A stretch of DNA of 62,000 bases from positions 326,585 through 388,584 of the forward strand of contig CAJNDS010000224.1 in assembly GCA_905221605.1 (NCBI GenBank), written 5' to 3'. Origin of the DNA: Symbiodinium natans (taxonomy: Eukaryota > Sar > Dinophyceae > Suessiales > Symbiodiniaceae). Under the pieces are notes generated by a model. It searched no databases. It was not told the origin of the DNA and worked only from the letters and a program-made list of their open reading frames with translations. Every line of letters starts with the position of its first letter. Position 1 is the stretch's first letter. This document shows, piece after piece, positions 44,201 through 47,350 of this stretch. A program made the position numbers and the translations under genes.

Positions 44201-47057
44201 CCACTTCTCTTGTCGTCGCCTTTCTAAGGCGGCCCTGAATATCTAAACCCCAAAAATAGAGAACTCACCATATGCCCAACCAGGAGAGACCCATTTCTTA
44301 GGTCTGCGTCCGGAGCACCAGAGGCGAGGAAGCCACGCCCCTCAGAAGCGATGAGGAGTGCAAGGACTTGGGTTTTAGAGTTTAGGGCTCGGGGGGTTTA
44401 AGGCTTAGGGTTTAGGGTTCAGGGCTCTTAGGGGCTAAGCCCTATAATGCCAAAGCCCAAAAAACACAAGTTGAGGCCCCCTCCGCTCGCAGTCTTTTGG
44501 GGTTAGGGTCTAGGGCTGAGGGTATATAGGGTTCATGTTTCGTTTTAGGGTTCAGGGTTTAGGGGGTTGCGTTCCGGTTTTTAAAGCTTAAGGGGTTCTA
44601 GAAGGGTTTTTGGGCTCCCGAATGCCGGCTAAGCCTATGTCCGAGGAAAGCCTTGGCGAACCACTTGAACCTGGGCTGCACAGACCCTAAATCCTCAACC
44701 CGAAACCCTAAACCGTGAACCCTGAACCCTAGCCGAGCCCCTAAGAGCATCTTCAGAGTTTCCCTTGGTACCCCTGGGGACGCTTTCACACTTTTTGTTT
44801 GCAAAGCTCTACGCGTGTGAACTTCCTCCTGAAAGTTGCCCTGAACTTTCTGCACCCTGAAAGCCCGAAACCGAAAGAGCAGCTAGCCTTTGAAGATTTC
44901 AGCCCAGTTTCTTCTTAAGCCGTAAACCCTACACCCTAAACCCTACACCCTACTCCCTAGCTAAAACCTAAACCCTGAACCTCAATCCTCAAGCTCCTTC
45001 AGTCCTCCGCCCAACCTCCTCCAGAACCCTGAGAGCACTCGCCTTTTGGATTCTTTTGTTAGGGTTTAGGGTTTAGGGTTTAGGGCTTTGGGCTTAGGGC
45101 TTAGGGCTTGGGGTGGGTGATTCGGGTTTCGCGTTTGGATGCCTCACTTACACGCCCCCCCTCTGTGTAGGCAACACCAAATCCTTCCATTAGTTTGTCC
45201 CGAGGCAGGCGAAGGGCTTTGGCATCGTCCCTTCGAAGATCTGCGGTCAAGAGGCCAGGCCCAGAAGCCCTAAACCCTAAACCCTAAACCCTAAACCCTC
45301 AGCCCTAAACCCTAAACCCTAAGCCCTAAGCCCTAAGCCCTAAACCCTAAACCCTAAGCCCAAGCCCTAAACCCCAAACCCTACCCCCTAATACGCCCGA
45401 AACCCCAAACCCTAAATGCCCCAAAAGCTGACCCAGATGCCCTAAACGTCTCCGTTTTGGGGTTTAAGGTTTTGCGATGCTCCATTCCAAAAGTTCCAAG
45501 TGCCTCAGGGCTGTAGGGTTTTAGGGTTTAAGGTTTTGGGTTTAGGGTTGGCGGGGGGGTTAGGGTTTAGGGGGGGTAGATGTACATGTACATCTCCCGA
45601 GAAAAAAGTACCTATGTAGAACATCCCCCTTGCGTAACTACGCAGAGTATCCCCGCGCCCTCTTCGTACTTACGACCGATGAAGATGAGAGGCTTTGCGA
45701 ATTGCCTTGGGTGGCGCGGCGACGACCGAGGTCCCGGACCTAGGGGAGGGCTGGGCTGAAGCAGAATGACTTAGGTCAACCCCTGTCTGTGTGGCACTAC
45801 TGCAGACGATGTGGTTGCCCCAACCCCGAAAAAACTCACCCTATATCTATACGGGCCTTGAAGTACCTTAAACCCTTAACCCTAACAAGAATCCTCCGCC
45901 CTCACATCGCAGAAGCGTCAACCGGAAAGGCCAGAAACAAGATGCGTCCGACACCCGTGTATTTGTCCTAACTGTCTAGGCTCCTCATCATTTTGGGGGG
46001 AGGTATGGTTTAGGGCTTAGGGTTTGGAGCTTTGGGGATTGTGTCACGTGTGCCACTACCACGCAGGAAGGGTGCTGTGGCGTGCGCCGTGGGTACGCCT
46101 TCCCAACCCACCCACTCCGCTTTTTCTCCGCGTTTCTTGCCGCGAAGATCTTTTCTCAGAAACTCTGATTCCACAAAGAAAGCCTCGCAAAAAAGAAAGT
46201 TCAAGAATTCGGGACCATGTGTGCTGTGGCTTTGTGGAGGGGAGGCTCCTGGTCTCTGGGATCTCGGGTTTTAGGGTTTTGGGTGTCGGCTGAGAAAAAC
46301 TTGAGAAAACCTCTGTTTCTTTTGTTGGCCCTGGGGGGCCTCCAGCTGAAACCTCTCCTGAGACGAGATCCGGTTCGGACGGCCGCAGCGCTCCGAGGGA
46401 TTTTGAGGGGATCCATTTTGTACTAATCTTCCACGTGTCACTGGTCTACTAAACCAGAACCTGTACACTAGCATGACTAGAAGTGGTATTGCAAGTGGTT
46501 GCAATTATTCTTGTGCGAGATCCTATGTGTTCCAGCCGCAGCCGGTGCGTTGACTCCCCCCGCTGCGCCTTTTGTGCAGCTCCGGACCACGGTCCTTCTT
46601 TCAAACAATCTACCGATGCAGGGGAGCCACGGAATATAGGGTCGGAGTACTTGTTAATAGCATTCCCTTATGGTCACTGTATAAGTGCAGTGTACTATAT
46701 AACCCCCAAAACCCTAATCTACTTCCTAGGGCCCTTGTCTTATGGATCAGGGCTCTCGCTTAGCTGCCTCAACGTTCTTCTCTTGTCTGTTGCTGCTTGT
46801 GGGGGTCTTAACCCTAAACCCTAAACCCCCCAAACCCCCAAAACCCTCAAGTCAAGCACAAGACCCCCGGAAGTTCACATCGAAATCTCGCCTGGGAAAA
46901 AGAAGCCAGCGACCCGAGATCGAAGGGACGAGGCTATGGGGTTTAGGGTTTCGGGTTTAGGGTCTAGGGATGTGAGGGTTCAGGCTATCCTGAACTCCCG
47001 TCGCAGGCTATTGTGGAAGAGCTGTGGCAAGAGATGTTGAAGTTCGCAGAGACCTGA
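9687..47057 (+). CDS. Group II PLP-dependent (aromatic-L-amino-acid) decarboxylase-like protein, at least 28 exons (gene span)
   Basis: This gene would make a cytosolic PLP enzyme acting on aromatic amino acids. About 1,416 coding nt (471 codons; human AADC has 480) spread over 37.4 kb. Exons 4-28 join without a phase error. Recognisable blocks in order are VWPDVKPG, WQHPRFMAYYPSSSS, TELE..VIMDW, GGIIQGTAGESML, YTSDQAHFS (active-site His), LTYGSTNTC, HVDAAYAG (PLP-nitrogen Asp), NMNGSKW (PLP Lys, codon 22430-22432), PLGRRFRALRIW, GLRSYIR, GLVCVR and the C-terminal LWQEM helix ending in TGA. Two short segments are not located: between exons 1 and 2, and just before WQHP. The catalytic-loop Tyr is Phe (codon 41760-41762), so aldehyde synthase-type chemistry is possible. 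An 11-residue insertion sits at the exon 8/9 join. Donors are GT, GC or GA; acceptors are nearly all AG followed by G. The family is very likely; the substrate is unknown. Confidence 0.9.
9840..9935. repeat. CCCCAAA array
   Basis: About 13 consecutive CCCCAAA 7-mers, a uniform variant of CCCTAAA, lie in intron 1. Confidence 0.95.
10564..10790. repeat. CCCAAAAA 8-bp array
   Basis: About 27 units, mostly CCCAAAAA, with a few 7- or 9-bp slips near the start and TCCAAAAA near the end. The array is open in several frames on both strands only because the unit lacks stop codons. It is not a gene. Confidence 0.97.
11354..11401 (+). CDS. Decarboxylase-like exon 2
   Basis: The exon reads VWPDVKPGDLAAQFQQ, the family's YPDVEPGYL segment near the N-terminus. 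The acceptor is TGTGAG, the donor is GT (GTGGGA), and it ends in phase 0. Confidence 0.8.
11425..11695. repeat. TTCAGGG-type composite array
   Basis: TTTAGGG, TTCAGGG, TTTGGGG and TTCAGAG units are mixed in a higher-order pattern (GGGTTCAGAGTTCA recurs). It lies just after exon 2. Confidence 0.85.
11818..11902. repeat. TTTAGGG array
   Basis: About 12 near-perfect canonical units with one TGTAGGG variant lie in intron 2. Confidence 0.95.
12012..12059 (+). CDS. Decarboxylase-like exon 3
   Basis: After GCAAG the exon reads EPPEGPTDYGQILQKL in the phase left by exon 2. It matches the PxxPxxxxxII.D.E segment of the family. The end is uncertain: a GA donor (GAAACA) at 12060 or a GC donor at 12056. 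Confidence 0.75.
12531..12645. mobile_element. Possible family D element
   Basis: The AT-rich segment from GGGGGTCTATATTAAGGGTC to AAGGCCCCTAGATTAG resembles the family D elements at 43198, 46633 and 48258, but is diverged. Confidence 0.35.
12670..12766. repeat. Tandem duplication of about 48 bp
   Basis: GACCATCGAGGGCTGGTGAT followed by a TTTAGGG tract occurs twice in a row. The first copy follows an ACAG and could hold an 11-nt microexon (GACCATCGAGG, then GC) that gives TIEG before WQHP. The phase would fit exon 4 only if exon 3 ends at 12055. Confidence 0.8.
13570..13622 (+). CDS. Decarboxylase-like exon 4
   Basis: The exon reads WQHPRFMAYYPSSSSVP, the conserved HW.SP.FFAYFP.A.S block. 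The acceptor is CTGAG and the donor is GT (GTGGGC). It starts in phase 1 and ends in phase 0. Confidence 0.9.
13881..13936 (+). CDS. Decarboxylase-like exon 5
   Basis: The exon reads AILSETIIASIGSVGLQW, matching AMLADML..AIG.IGFSW. The acceptor is TTCAG and the donor is GT (GTGTGC), in phase 2. Confidence 0.9.
14861..14891 (+). CDS. Decarboxylase-like exon 6 (31 nt)
   Basis: The exon reads TSNPIGTELE after completing a split Pro codon. It corresponds to the SPA.TELE block. The acceptor is GTGAG and the donor is GT (GTCGAC); the next exon begins GTCGTC, so the intron ends share GTCG. Confidence 0.9.
15493..15565 (+). CDS. Decarboxylase-like exon 7
   Basis: The exon reads VVIMDWVAKFLGIGEAFHH, then TSGVGG, matching the VMMDWL.K.L..P.AF....GEGGG block. 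The acceptor is CCAAG and the donor is GC (GCGCAG), in phase 1. Confidence 0.92.
16089..16135 (+). CDS. Decarboxylase-like exon 8
   Basis: The exon reads GIIQGTAGESML, then RLG, matching the GGVIQGSASEATL block. The acceptor is CGGAG. A GT donor (GTACTT) at 16136 is the one that keeps phase with exon 9. Confidence 0.85.
16357..16497. mobile_element. Family A element, copy A2, supplying the exon 9 acceptor
   Basis: The ends are AGGAGGTTCATGGTACTTC and AGTACCATGAAGCTCCAAG, about 141 bp apart. The right end CCAAGTAG is directly followed by exon 9 at 16498, so the last two bases of the element are the AG of the 3' splice site. Confidence 0.85.
16498..16570 (+). CDS. Decarboxylase-like exon 9
   Basis: The exon reads GVLKTTPA, then VLASASKTKGRLLQTQ. 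The second part matches VALLAARTKVI.RLQ. The first eight residues, plus three from exon 8, have no counterpart in the human enzyme and adjoin the element, so they may be an exon extension caused by it. The donor is GT (GTTGAG), in phase 1. Confidence 0.75.
16745..16772. repeat. Poly-G run
   Basis: A run of about 22 G lies in intron 9. Similar G or C runs lie at 4569-4599, 12131-12151, 12847-12866, 6029-6045, 47176-47196 and 47679-47696. Confidence 0.95.
16936..17070. mobile_element. Family A element remnant, copy A3, with telomere-like repeats inside the terminal repeat
   Basis: The middle and right parts of a family A element are recognisable (ACTTCTGAGCCCCTGAAGTG ... TTAATAAGTACC). Within the right terminal repeat, where other copies read TACCATGAACCTCCAAGTAG, this copy reads TACCCTGAACC, then about 50 bp of CCCTAAA units (17010-17060), then CTCCAAGTAG. 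The left terminal repeat is lost. Confidence 0.8.
17307..17480. repeat. 20-21-bp tandem repeat with one inverted copy
   Basis: GGCCTTGCCCACGAATATTT-type units recur about six times. One copy, at about 17362-17385, is inverted (AATTCGTGGGCAAGCCC), which could form a hairpin in the transcript just before exon 10. Confidence 0.9.
17561..17630 (+). CDS. Decarboxylase-like exon 10 (active-site His)
   Basis: The exon reads ALGGEDASSYVVYTSDQAHF, then SAE. This is the family's V.Y.SDQAHSS block with the active-site His (codon 17614-17616). The acceptor is TTCAG followed by C, an exception to the AG/G rule. The donor is GC (GCTGGG), in phase 2. Confidence 0.95.
17648..17790. mobile_element. Family A element, copy A4
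   Basis: The ends are GGGGGTTCATGGTACGTAG and TAAGTACCACGAAACTCC...AAGTAGG, about 141 bp apart. It begins 18 bp after the exon 10 donor. Confidence 0.85.
18328..18373 (+). CDS. Decarboxylase-like exon 11
   Basis: The exon reads KACRLAGLRCRRVKA, matching the VE.A.LIGGVKLKAI segment after the His block. The acceptor is AAAG/G. The donor is GT (GTGCTG) or, three bases earlier, GC; both are in phase 0. Confidence 0.8.
18797..18818 (+). CDS. Decarboxylase-like exon 12 (22 nt)
   Basis: The exon reads TDKNFTL plus one base, matching the PSDGNFAMR segment. The acceptor is CTGCAG and the donor is GC (GCCCAA), in phase 1. Confidence 0.75.
19244..19282 (+). CDS. Decarboxylase-like exon 13
   Basis: The exon reads DVQSAIAKDRAA plus one base, matching AL.EAL.RDKAAG. 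The acceptor is GAGAG and the donor is GC (GCCGGG). The next exon also begins GCC, so the intron ends repeat AGGCC. Confidence 0.88.
19597..19654 (+). CDS. Decarboxylase-like exon 14
   Basis: The exon reads LQPLALILTYGSTNTCPA, matching GLIPFFMVATLGTTTCC. The acceptor is CTCAG. The donor is GTAAGG, the most canonical in the gene, in phase 2. Confidence 0.9.
19665..19735. repeat. TTTAGGG array immediately after exon 14
   Basis: About ten perfect canonical units start about 11 bp downstream of the exon 14 donor. Confidence 0.97.
20148..20211 (+). CDS. Decarboxylase-like exon 15
   Basis: The exon reads SGTDNVAAFKQLAEVGPFAK, then R, matching FDNL.EVGPICNK. The acceptor is CTCAG. The donor is GA (GAGGGG) and the next exon starts GAGGAG, so the intron ends repeat GAGG. 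Confidence 0.9.
20508..20567 (+). CDS. Decarboxylase-like exon 16 (PLP-binding Asp)
   Basis: The exon reads EEQLWVHVDAAYAGAAWSLE, the signature WLHVDAAYAGSA block. The Asp (codon 20532-20534) pairs with the pyridine nitrogen of PLP in this family. The acceptor is CCCAG and the donor is GA (GAAACC), in phase 0. Confidence 0.96.
21221..21258 (+). CDS. Decarboxylase-like exon 17
   Basis: The exon reads EFRKDARLGREDL, matching the PEFRH segment. The acceptor is CACAG. A GT donor at 21259 (GTCCCG) gives the phase 2 needed by exon 18; GT at 21274 also fits phase. GTAAGA at 21287 looks stronger but would break phase, so the end is uncertain. Confidence 0.75.
21395..21525. repeat. CGCTAAA / CGCTAAG array
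   Basis: About 17 units in which the canonical CCC is replaced by CGC. This is a uniform variant block seen nowhere else in the window. Confidence 0.95.
21676..21802. mobile_element. Family B inverted-repeat element, copy B2
   Basis: The ends are CTTGCTAGCCCAGTGGTCCC and GGTGATTGGGCTACCAAG, about 127 bp apart, homologous to the element at 7799-7912. Confidence 0.8.
22115..22350. repeat. CCCTAAA, CCCCAAA and CCCCAAG array
   Basis: Canonical units pass into CCCCAAA and then CCCCAAG/CCCCAGC units and back to about a dozen CCCCAAA. It lies just before exon 18. Confidence 0.95.
22414..22450 (+). CDS. Decarboxylase-like exon 18 (PLP-binding Lys)
   Basis: The exon reads NMNGSKWFLCGF, the family's FNPHKWLLVNF block. 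The Lys (codon 22430-22432) would form the Schiff base with PLP. The acceptor is CGGAG. A GA donor (GACTCG) at 22451 continues in phase to exon 19, which begins GATG. Confidence 0.92.
22703..22742. repeat. (GA)n microsatellite
   Basis: About 19 GA dinucleotides. Confidence 0.97.
22928..23562. repeat. GC-rich repeat cluster forming a large imperfect palindrome
   Basis: A unit of about 60 bp (CACAGGACGCGCGCCGACGT, then GGCGTTCC, then GAATCCGTCAAGCTAAG) is repeated about five times in one orientation (23010-23300) and about four times in the opposite orientation (23301-23562). The centre is near 23302. It is preceded by about five AGCGTCCGCA-type 10-mers (22936-22985). The inverted halves could form a long hairpin or cruciform. 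It directly precedes the transposase-like region and may be its left boundary. Confidence 0.9.
23570..26816 (+). pseudogene. Degenerate SWIM zinc-finger (MULE-like) transposase-related coding region
   Basis: GC-rich, codon-like sequence with several frame changes. Readable blocks in order: LHNLVDQLQAEVEAVVAAG (coiled-coil-like, near 23755); an ATG at 24164 with WSFPLPADFPYSG and KCPVAWKHVF; CSC..13 residues..CTH (24564-24620); LFWDSFLVKLAGKAELDLM (near 25060); FGCGTLSQALEGFWSNLKQ (near 25295); VRCSCLLASKSGACSHIAF (26021-26077); and a basic C-terminal part with TPKKKGR and WSQMFKDAQL, ending at TAA 26814-26816. C-x-C-x8-C-x-H at 26027-26068 is a SWIM zinc finger, common in MULE-type transposases and FAR1-like proteins. 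Frame changes near 24380, 24700, 25155 (at a run of 8 T), 25510, 26110 and 26403 (9 A) suggest decay, although basecalling errors at homopolymers are possible. No DDE triad was placed. It lies inside the decarboxylase intron. Confidence 0.6.
26027..26068 (+). other. SWIM zinc-finger motif (CxCx8CxH)
   Basis: Codons for CSC, eight residues, then CSH. The Cys codons are at 26027, 26033 and 26060 and the His codon is at 26066. This is the clearest domain evidence for the transposase-like region. Confidence 0.8.
26765..27060. repeat. A-rich AAGAAAA/AATAAGAAAA low-complexity tract
   Basis: Nearly 300 bp dominated by A with regular ATAAG and AAGAAAA words, starting at the end of the transposase-like frame. 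It is strongly unlike its GC-rich neighbour. Confidence 0.85.
29400..29480. repeat. Tandem duplication of about 40 bp
   Basis: TGCTAATCTACATTGTGTTC occurs twice about 39 bp apart, followed each time by a CGAA..GTTGA motif. Confidence 0.85.
29750..29960. repeat. CCTGAAACGCACC repeats followed by GTGGTGGTCCC units
   Basis: GAAACGC recurs about five times at 29762-29883 with GC-rich spacing, then a short GTGGTGGTCCCG tract follows, the same motif as the long array at 39685-40052. Confidence 0.75.
29980..30468 (+). CDS. Hypothetical open frame (unrecognised)
   Basis: A frame of about 160 codons is open up to TAA at 30466-30468. It is rich in Trp and Phe (for example HLGHQHLLFFLEGWGFLFEN) and has GKDRKSLPVFRL near its end. 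No domain was recognised. It may be chance or a decayed exon. It lies just upstream of the duplicated protease exon. Confidence 0.2.
   Translation, partial: DEERFLEPFWGTFAESSIWGGRDTLQQVSGLQRLAQRFPAFMVKMVTSGALKWRWHLGHQHLLFFLEGWGFLFENMQRIGCLTKWGPRDSQAIWSGQSSLGYWVNEILEKAAASGKDRKSLPVFRLASTRSDVAHRLCDQGFGRQALLHRTFHHALGCSPLC
30554..30640 (+). pseudogene. Duplicated ubiquitin-specific protease exon (orphan copy)
   Basis: The copy encodes YTMDDSQIKPAELGLLQGNP, then PEKLKDDN. It is almost identical to the exon at 52151-52246 but lacks a 9-bp in-frame repeat and has Lys for one Glu. It has intact CCCAG and GC splice signals but no neighbouring protease exons, so it is probably a non-functional insertion within the decarboxylase intron. 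Confidence 0.75.
31258..31391. mobile_element. Family A element, copy A5 (left end lost)
   Basis: The right end TAAGTACCATGAACCTCC and inner repeats match the family. The left terminal repeat is replaced compared with its duplicate at 56622-56757. Confidence 0.8.
32095..32240. repeat. CCCTCAG/CCCTAAG and CCCCTGAA arrays
   Basis: About ten 7-mers of CCCTCAG and CCCTAAG, then about seven CCCCTGAA 8-mers, then CCCTAAA-type units. Confidence 0.93.
32268..32329 (+). CDS. Exon-like fragment, unrecognised
   Basis: After CTCCCAG the frame reads ALEELNFGERCRKLAQLGKD and then runs into a telomere-like tract. The L.F..R.R.L pattern is weakly reminiscent of the end of a kinesin motor domain, but this is too short to claim. 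It does not fit the decarboxylase. Confidence 0.3.
33571..33711 (+). CDS. Exon-like charged open frame, unrecognised
   Basis: The frame reads RLRRDLLMEYLEDDKPMHAW, then RKHKAAEGERE, and stops at TGA 33709-33711. It is strongly charged and helix-like and follows a TCAAAG acceptor-like site. No family recognised. Confidence 0.35.
   Translation, partial: ERLRRDLLMEYLEDDKPMHAWRKHKAAEGEREAESQGNSKEAGRDQ
33822..35410 (+). repeat. Segmental duplication SD2, copy 1
   Basis: This segment is duplicated at 37944-39685 in the same orientation. It includes codon-like stretches seen in both copies: TKFLLLAIPSAVDVRG; KADLLG.MMVKYG.IFFWDS with LDHILSAAQG; APKPDLLVL; and a final shared non-coding block (35060-35400). 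Copy 1 reads ADLLGSMMVKYGKIFFWDSL. Both copies have stops in different places, so they are decayed copies of an unrecognised gene. Confidence 0.88.
34008..34163 (+). pseudogene. Decayed unrecognised gene fragment (copy 1)
   Basis: The frame reads EVLNTGIGEADLLGSMMVKY, then GKIFFWDSLDHILSAAQG, and stops at TGA after GVTPD. The second copy near 38398-38550 reads KADSLGFMMVKYGTIFFWD and ends at a different stop. Most differences keep the frame, which supports past coding. The family is unknown. Confidence 0.45.
35768..36147. repeat. Tandem duplication, about 165-190-bp unit
   Basis: 35789-35953 and 35954-36147 are near-copies sharing TCTTGCTGGTTTATGTCTTC, GCGTATATGCAGGTTTCAGG and ACATTAGCTCCAG.AGTTCC. 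The second copy has a roughly 27-bp insert (TGACATGGTATGAGCTGAGG). Confidence 0.92.
36420..36521 (+). CDS. Nested gene X, exon 1 (unrecognised protein)
   Basis: After GCAAGCAG the exon reads SLSADEIRKSEIFNLIAAFW, then KMQDVGPRPQKVM, to a GT donor (GTTCGT), in phase 1. The sequence is helix-rich and GC3-rich. No family recognised. It lies on the + strand inside the 18.4-kb intron. Confidence 0.5.
36714..36893 (+). CDS. Nested gene X, possible exon 2
   Basis: A strong TTTTTTTCAG acceptor precedes 36714. In the phase left by exon 1 it reads EVDPTGNSCWWAFTALSRP and stops. Another frame is open longer (TLDEFEAFAGVLLVNFSMHM to TAG at 36891-36893). The true frame and end are unresolved. Confidence 0.35.
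37020..37108 (+). CDS. Nested gene X, exon 3
   Basis: The exon reads RDFHDHAVQDDLMQSVFKKY, then LLKEDEADC, and ends at a canonical GTGAGC donor in phase 0. The next exon follows after only 56 nt. Confidence 0.6.
37165..37344 (+). CDS. Nested gene X, exon 4 (C-terminus)
   Basis: After CTGACAG the exon reads GPVKAAEKFQVLLKDARFRD, then GDVIQTSYHILLEHLEGTPH, and continues to TAA at 37342-37344. The 56-nt intron before it (37109-37164) is GT-AG and short, unlike the long decarboxylase introns. An unrecognised helical protein. Confidence 0.6.
   Translation, partial: GPVKAAEKFQVLLKDARFRDGDVIQTSYHILLEHLEGTPHPSEATMTASSHSVHRSCRT
37944..39685 (+). repeat. Segmental duplication SD2, copy 2
   Basis: Same orientation as 33822-35410. 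It differs by the foldback insertion at 38058-38352 and by substituted sequence around 38620-38970. Near 39100 it retains MGEMQQERDAAKAFDDFLPL, matching a frame-disturbed counterpart near 34880-34950 in copy 1. Confidence 0.88.
38058..38352. mobile_element. Foldback element with telomere-like core, inserted in SD2 copy 2
   Basis: The 295-bp insertion is absent from the matching position in copy 1 (near 33953). Its ends are long imperfect inverted repeats. The left arm, 38057-38105, has AATTTTTTTTGGGCCC and TTCTTTTTGGCCC. The right arm, 38308-38351, has GGCCAAAACAAAAAAAGAA and GTGCCAAAAAAAAGTGCACC. The core 38181-38292 is about 15 CCCTAAA-type units. Confidence 0.8.
39685..40052. repeat. GTGGTGGTCCC minisatellite
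   Basis: About 30 loosely repeated GTGGTGGTCCCGTG units. It is open in several frames on both strands because it lacks stops, so it is not a gene. It begins where SD2 copy 2 ends. Confidence 0.93.
40813..40877 (+). CDS. Decarboxylase-like exon 19
   Basis: The exon reads DVFSASDAFMADVEHMQLDC, then A, aligned with DCSAMWVKKRTDLTGA after the Lys block. The acceptor is GGAAG and the donor is GT (GTTGGG), in phase 2. It sits 18.4 kb after exon 18. The match is moderate, but both phase joins fit. Confidence 0.75.
40942..40978. repeat. CCCTAAA array
   Basis: A short run of canonical units after exon 19. Confidence 0.95.
41070..41294. repeat. (AGT)n / (AGG AGT)n trinucleotide array
   Basis: About 225 bp of AGT/TAG triplets with GCAGTA and GGAGTA variants. 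The polySer or polyVal frames it creates are artefacts of the repeat. Confidence 0.97.
41322..41385. mobile_element. Family A element fragment (left end only)
   Basis: TACTTGGAGGTTCATGGTGC followed by AAATCATAACTGTACTTATA. This is the outer left end and shows that the full terminal repeat starts TACTTGGAGG. Confidence 0.7.
41741..41783 (+). CDS. Decarboxylase-like exon 20 (catalytic loop, Phe in place of Tyr)
   Basis: The exon reads SIYNPEFKDKGKNR, aligned with the RLDPTYLKHS segment of human AADC. The residue two after the conserved Pro, the catalytic Tyr332 in the human enzyme, is Phe here (TTC, 41760-41762). The acceptor is ACCAG and the donor is GT (GTTTGG), in phase 0. Confidence 0.85.
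42448..42567. mobile_element. Family A element, copy A6, supplying the exon 21 acceptor
   Basis: The ends are ACTTGGATTCATGGTAC and GAGTACCATGAACCTCC...AAGCAG. The terminal AG at 42566-42567 is the 3' splice site of exon 21, so the element forms the 3' end of intron 20. Confidence 0.85.
42568..42614 (+). CDS. Decarboxylase-like exon 21
   Basis: The exon reads DWSVPLGRRFRALRI plus two bases of a Trp codon, the signature HWQIPLGRRFRSLKMW block. The donor is GA (GATGCC), and the next exon begins GATGG, giving a direct repeat across the intron. Confidence 0.96.
42903..43040. repeat. TTTAGGG array
   Basis: About 19 near-perfect canonical units with one CCTAGGG variant lie in intron 21. Confidence 0.97.
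43198..43300. mobile_element. Family D element, copy D1
   Basis: GGGTCGGAATAATTGCAAAA ... CCTTATGGTCCCTTT ... AACCCCCCAAAACCCTA ... CAGGCCCCTATATCAC. Related copies are at 46633-46740 and 48258-48364. It ends 18 bp before exon 22. Confidence 0.6.
43319..43382 (+). CDS. Decarboxylase-like exon 22
   Basis: The exon reads MVFEYFGTHGLRSYIRQAVD, then Q, matching [20 protein letters not shown]. The acceptor is AACAG and the donor is GC (GCGCCC), in phase 0. It is flanked closely by family D and family C elements. Confidence 0.95.
43414..43518. mobile_element. Family C element, copy 2
   Basis: The ends are CCCCTATACTATATCCCCC and AAGGGGAGTATAGTATAGG, about 105 bp apart, homologous to 5503-5622. 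It begins 32 bp after exon 22. Confidence 0.8.
43718..43744 (+). CDS. Decarboxylase-like exon 23 (27 nt)
   Basis: The exon reads ASYLRERIE. The acceptor is GCGCAG and the donor is GA (GACGGC), with the next exon starting GAG. It aligns with HEFESLVRQ. Confidence 0.8.
43944..43988 (+). CDS. Decarboxylase-like exon 24
   Basis: The exon reads ESPHYEQPVHTKYGL, matching DPRFEICVEVILGL. The acceptor is TGTAG and the donor is GC (GCGACT), in phase 0. Confidence 0.88.
44302..44357 (+). CDS. Decarboxylase-like exon 25
   Basis: The exon reads VCVRSTRGEEATPLRSDE, matching VCFRLKGSNKVNEALLQ. The acceptor is CTTAG and the donor is GT (GTGCAA), in phase 2. Confidence 0.85.
45060..45112. repeat. TTTAGGG / CTTAGGG array
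   Basis: A short run of canonical and CTTAGGG units lies in intron 25. Confidence 0.9.
45205..45245 (+). CDS. Decarboxylase-like exon 26
   Basis: The exon reads QAKGFGIVPSKIC, matching SAKKIHLVPCHL. The acceptor is CCGAG and the donor is GT (GTCAAG), in phase 1. Confidence 0.88.
45270..45400. repeat. CCCTAAA / CCCTAAG array
   Basis: About 17 units lie in intron 26, starting about 25 bp after exon 26. Confidence 0.95.
45690..45730 (+). CDS. Decarboxylase-like exon 27
   Basis: The exon reads EALRIALGGAATTE, matching FVLRFAICSRTVES. The acceptor is GATGAG followed by A (an exception to AG/G) and the donor is GT (GTCCCG), in phase 0. Confidence 0.85.
46633..46740. mobile_element. Family D element, copy D2
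   Basis: TATAGGGTCGGAGTACTTG ... CCCTTATGGTCACTG ... AACCCCCAAAACCCTAATC ... GGGCCCTTGTC. It is diverged but collinear with D1 and D3 and lies in intron 27. Confidence 0.55.
47007..47057 (+). CDS. Decarboxylase-like exon 28 (C-terminus and stop)
   Basis: After TCGCAG the exon reads AIVEELWQEMLKFAET and stops at TGA, immediately followed by a second in-frame TGA. It matches the C-terminal W..I.ELA helix of the family. Confidence 0.9.
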   Translation, partial: AIVEELWQEMLKFAET

Positions 47058-47289
47058 TGACTAGGCCCGCTTTGGGTCGGGGTAGATGGGATCCGATGTA
47101 AGGCTTGTTTTTTCGTGCCGTTTGTTGTTCTGCATGGTGCCTTTGGCTTTCTAACTAACTGCATTTCTAAACCCGCCCCCCCCCCCCCCCCCCCCCAATC
47201 ACAAGAGAGTTTATCCAGCAACTGGGGGATTAACGATGGTCCACTCTTTTTGCCCCTGGGGATGCTTCGCTATGAGGGAAACGGGCTAG

Positions 47290-47350
47290 GGAACATGCCG
47301 TGACATTTTGGAGGAGTTTGTACACAAGCATTCCAAGTATGACAAGCATG
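47290..47350 (+). CDS. Candidate exon, unrecognised
   Basis: After GGGCTAG the frame reads GTCRDILEEFVHKHSKYDKH to a possible GT donor (GTCGGG). Its composition looks coding. It could belong to the downstream protease gene, but no motif confirms this. Confidence 0.35.
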
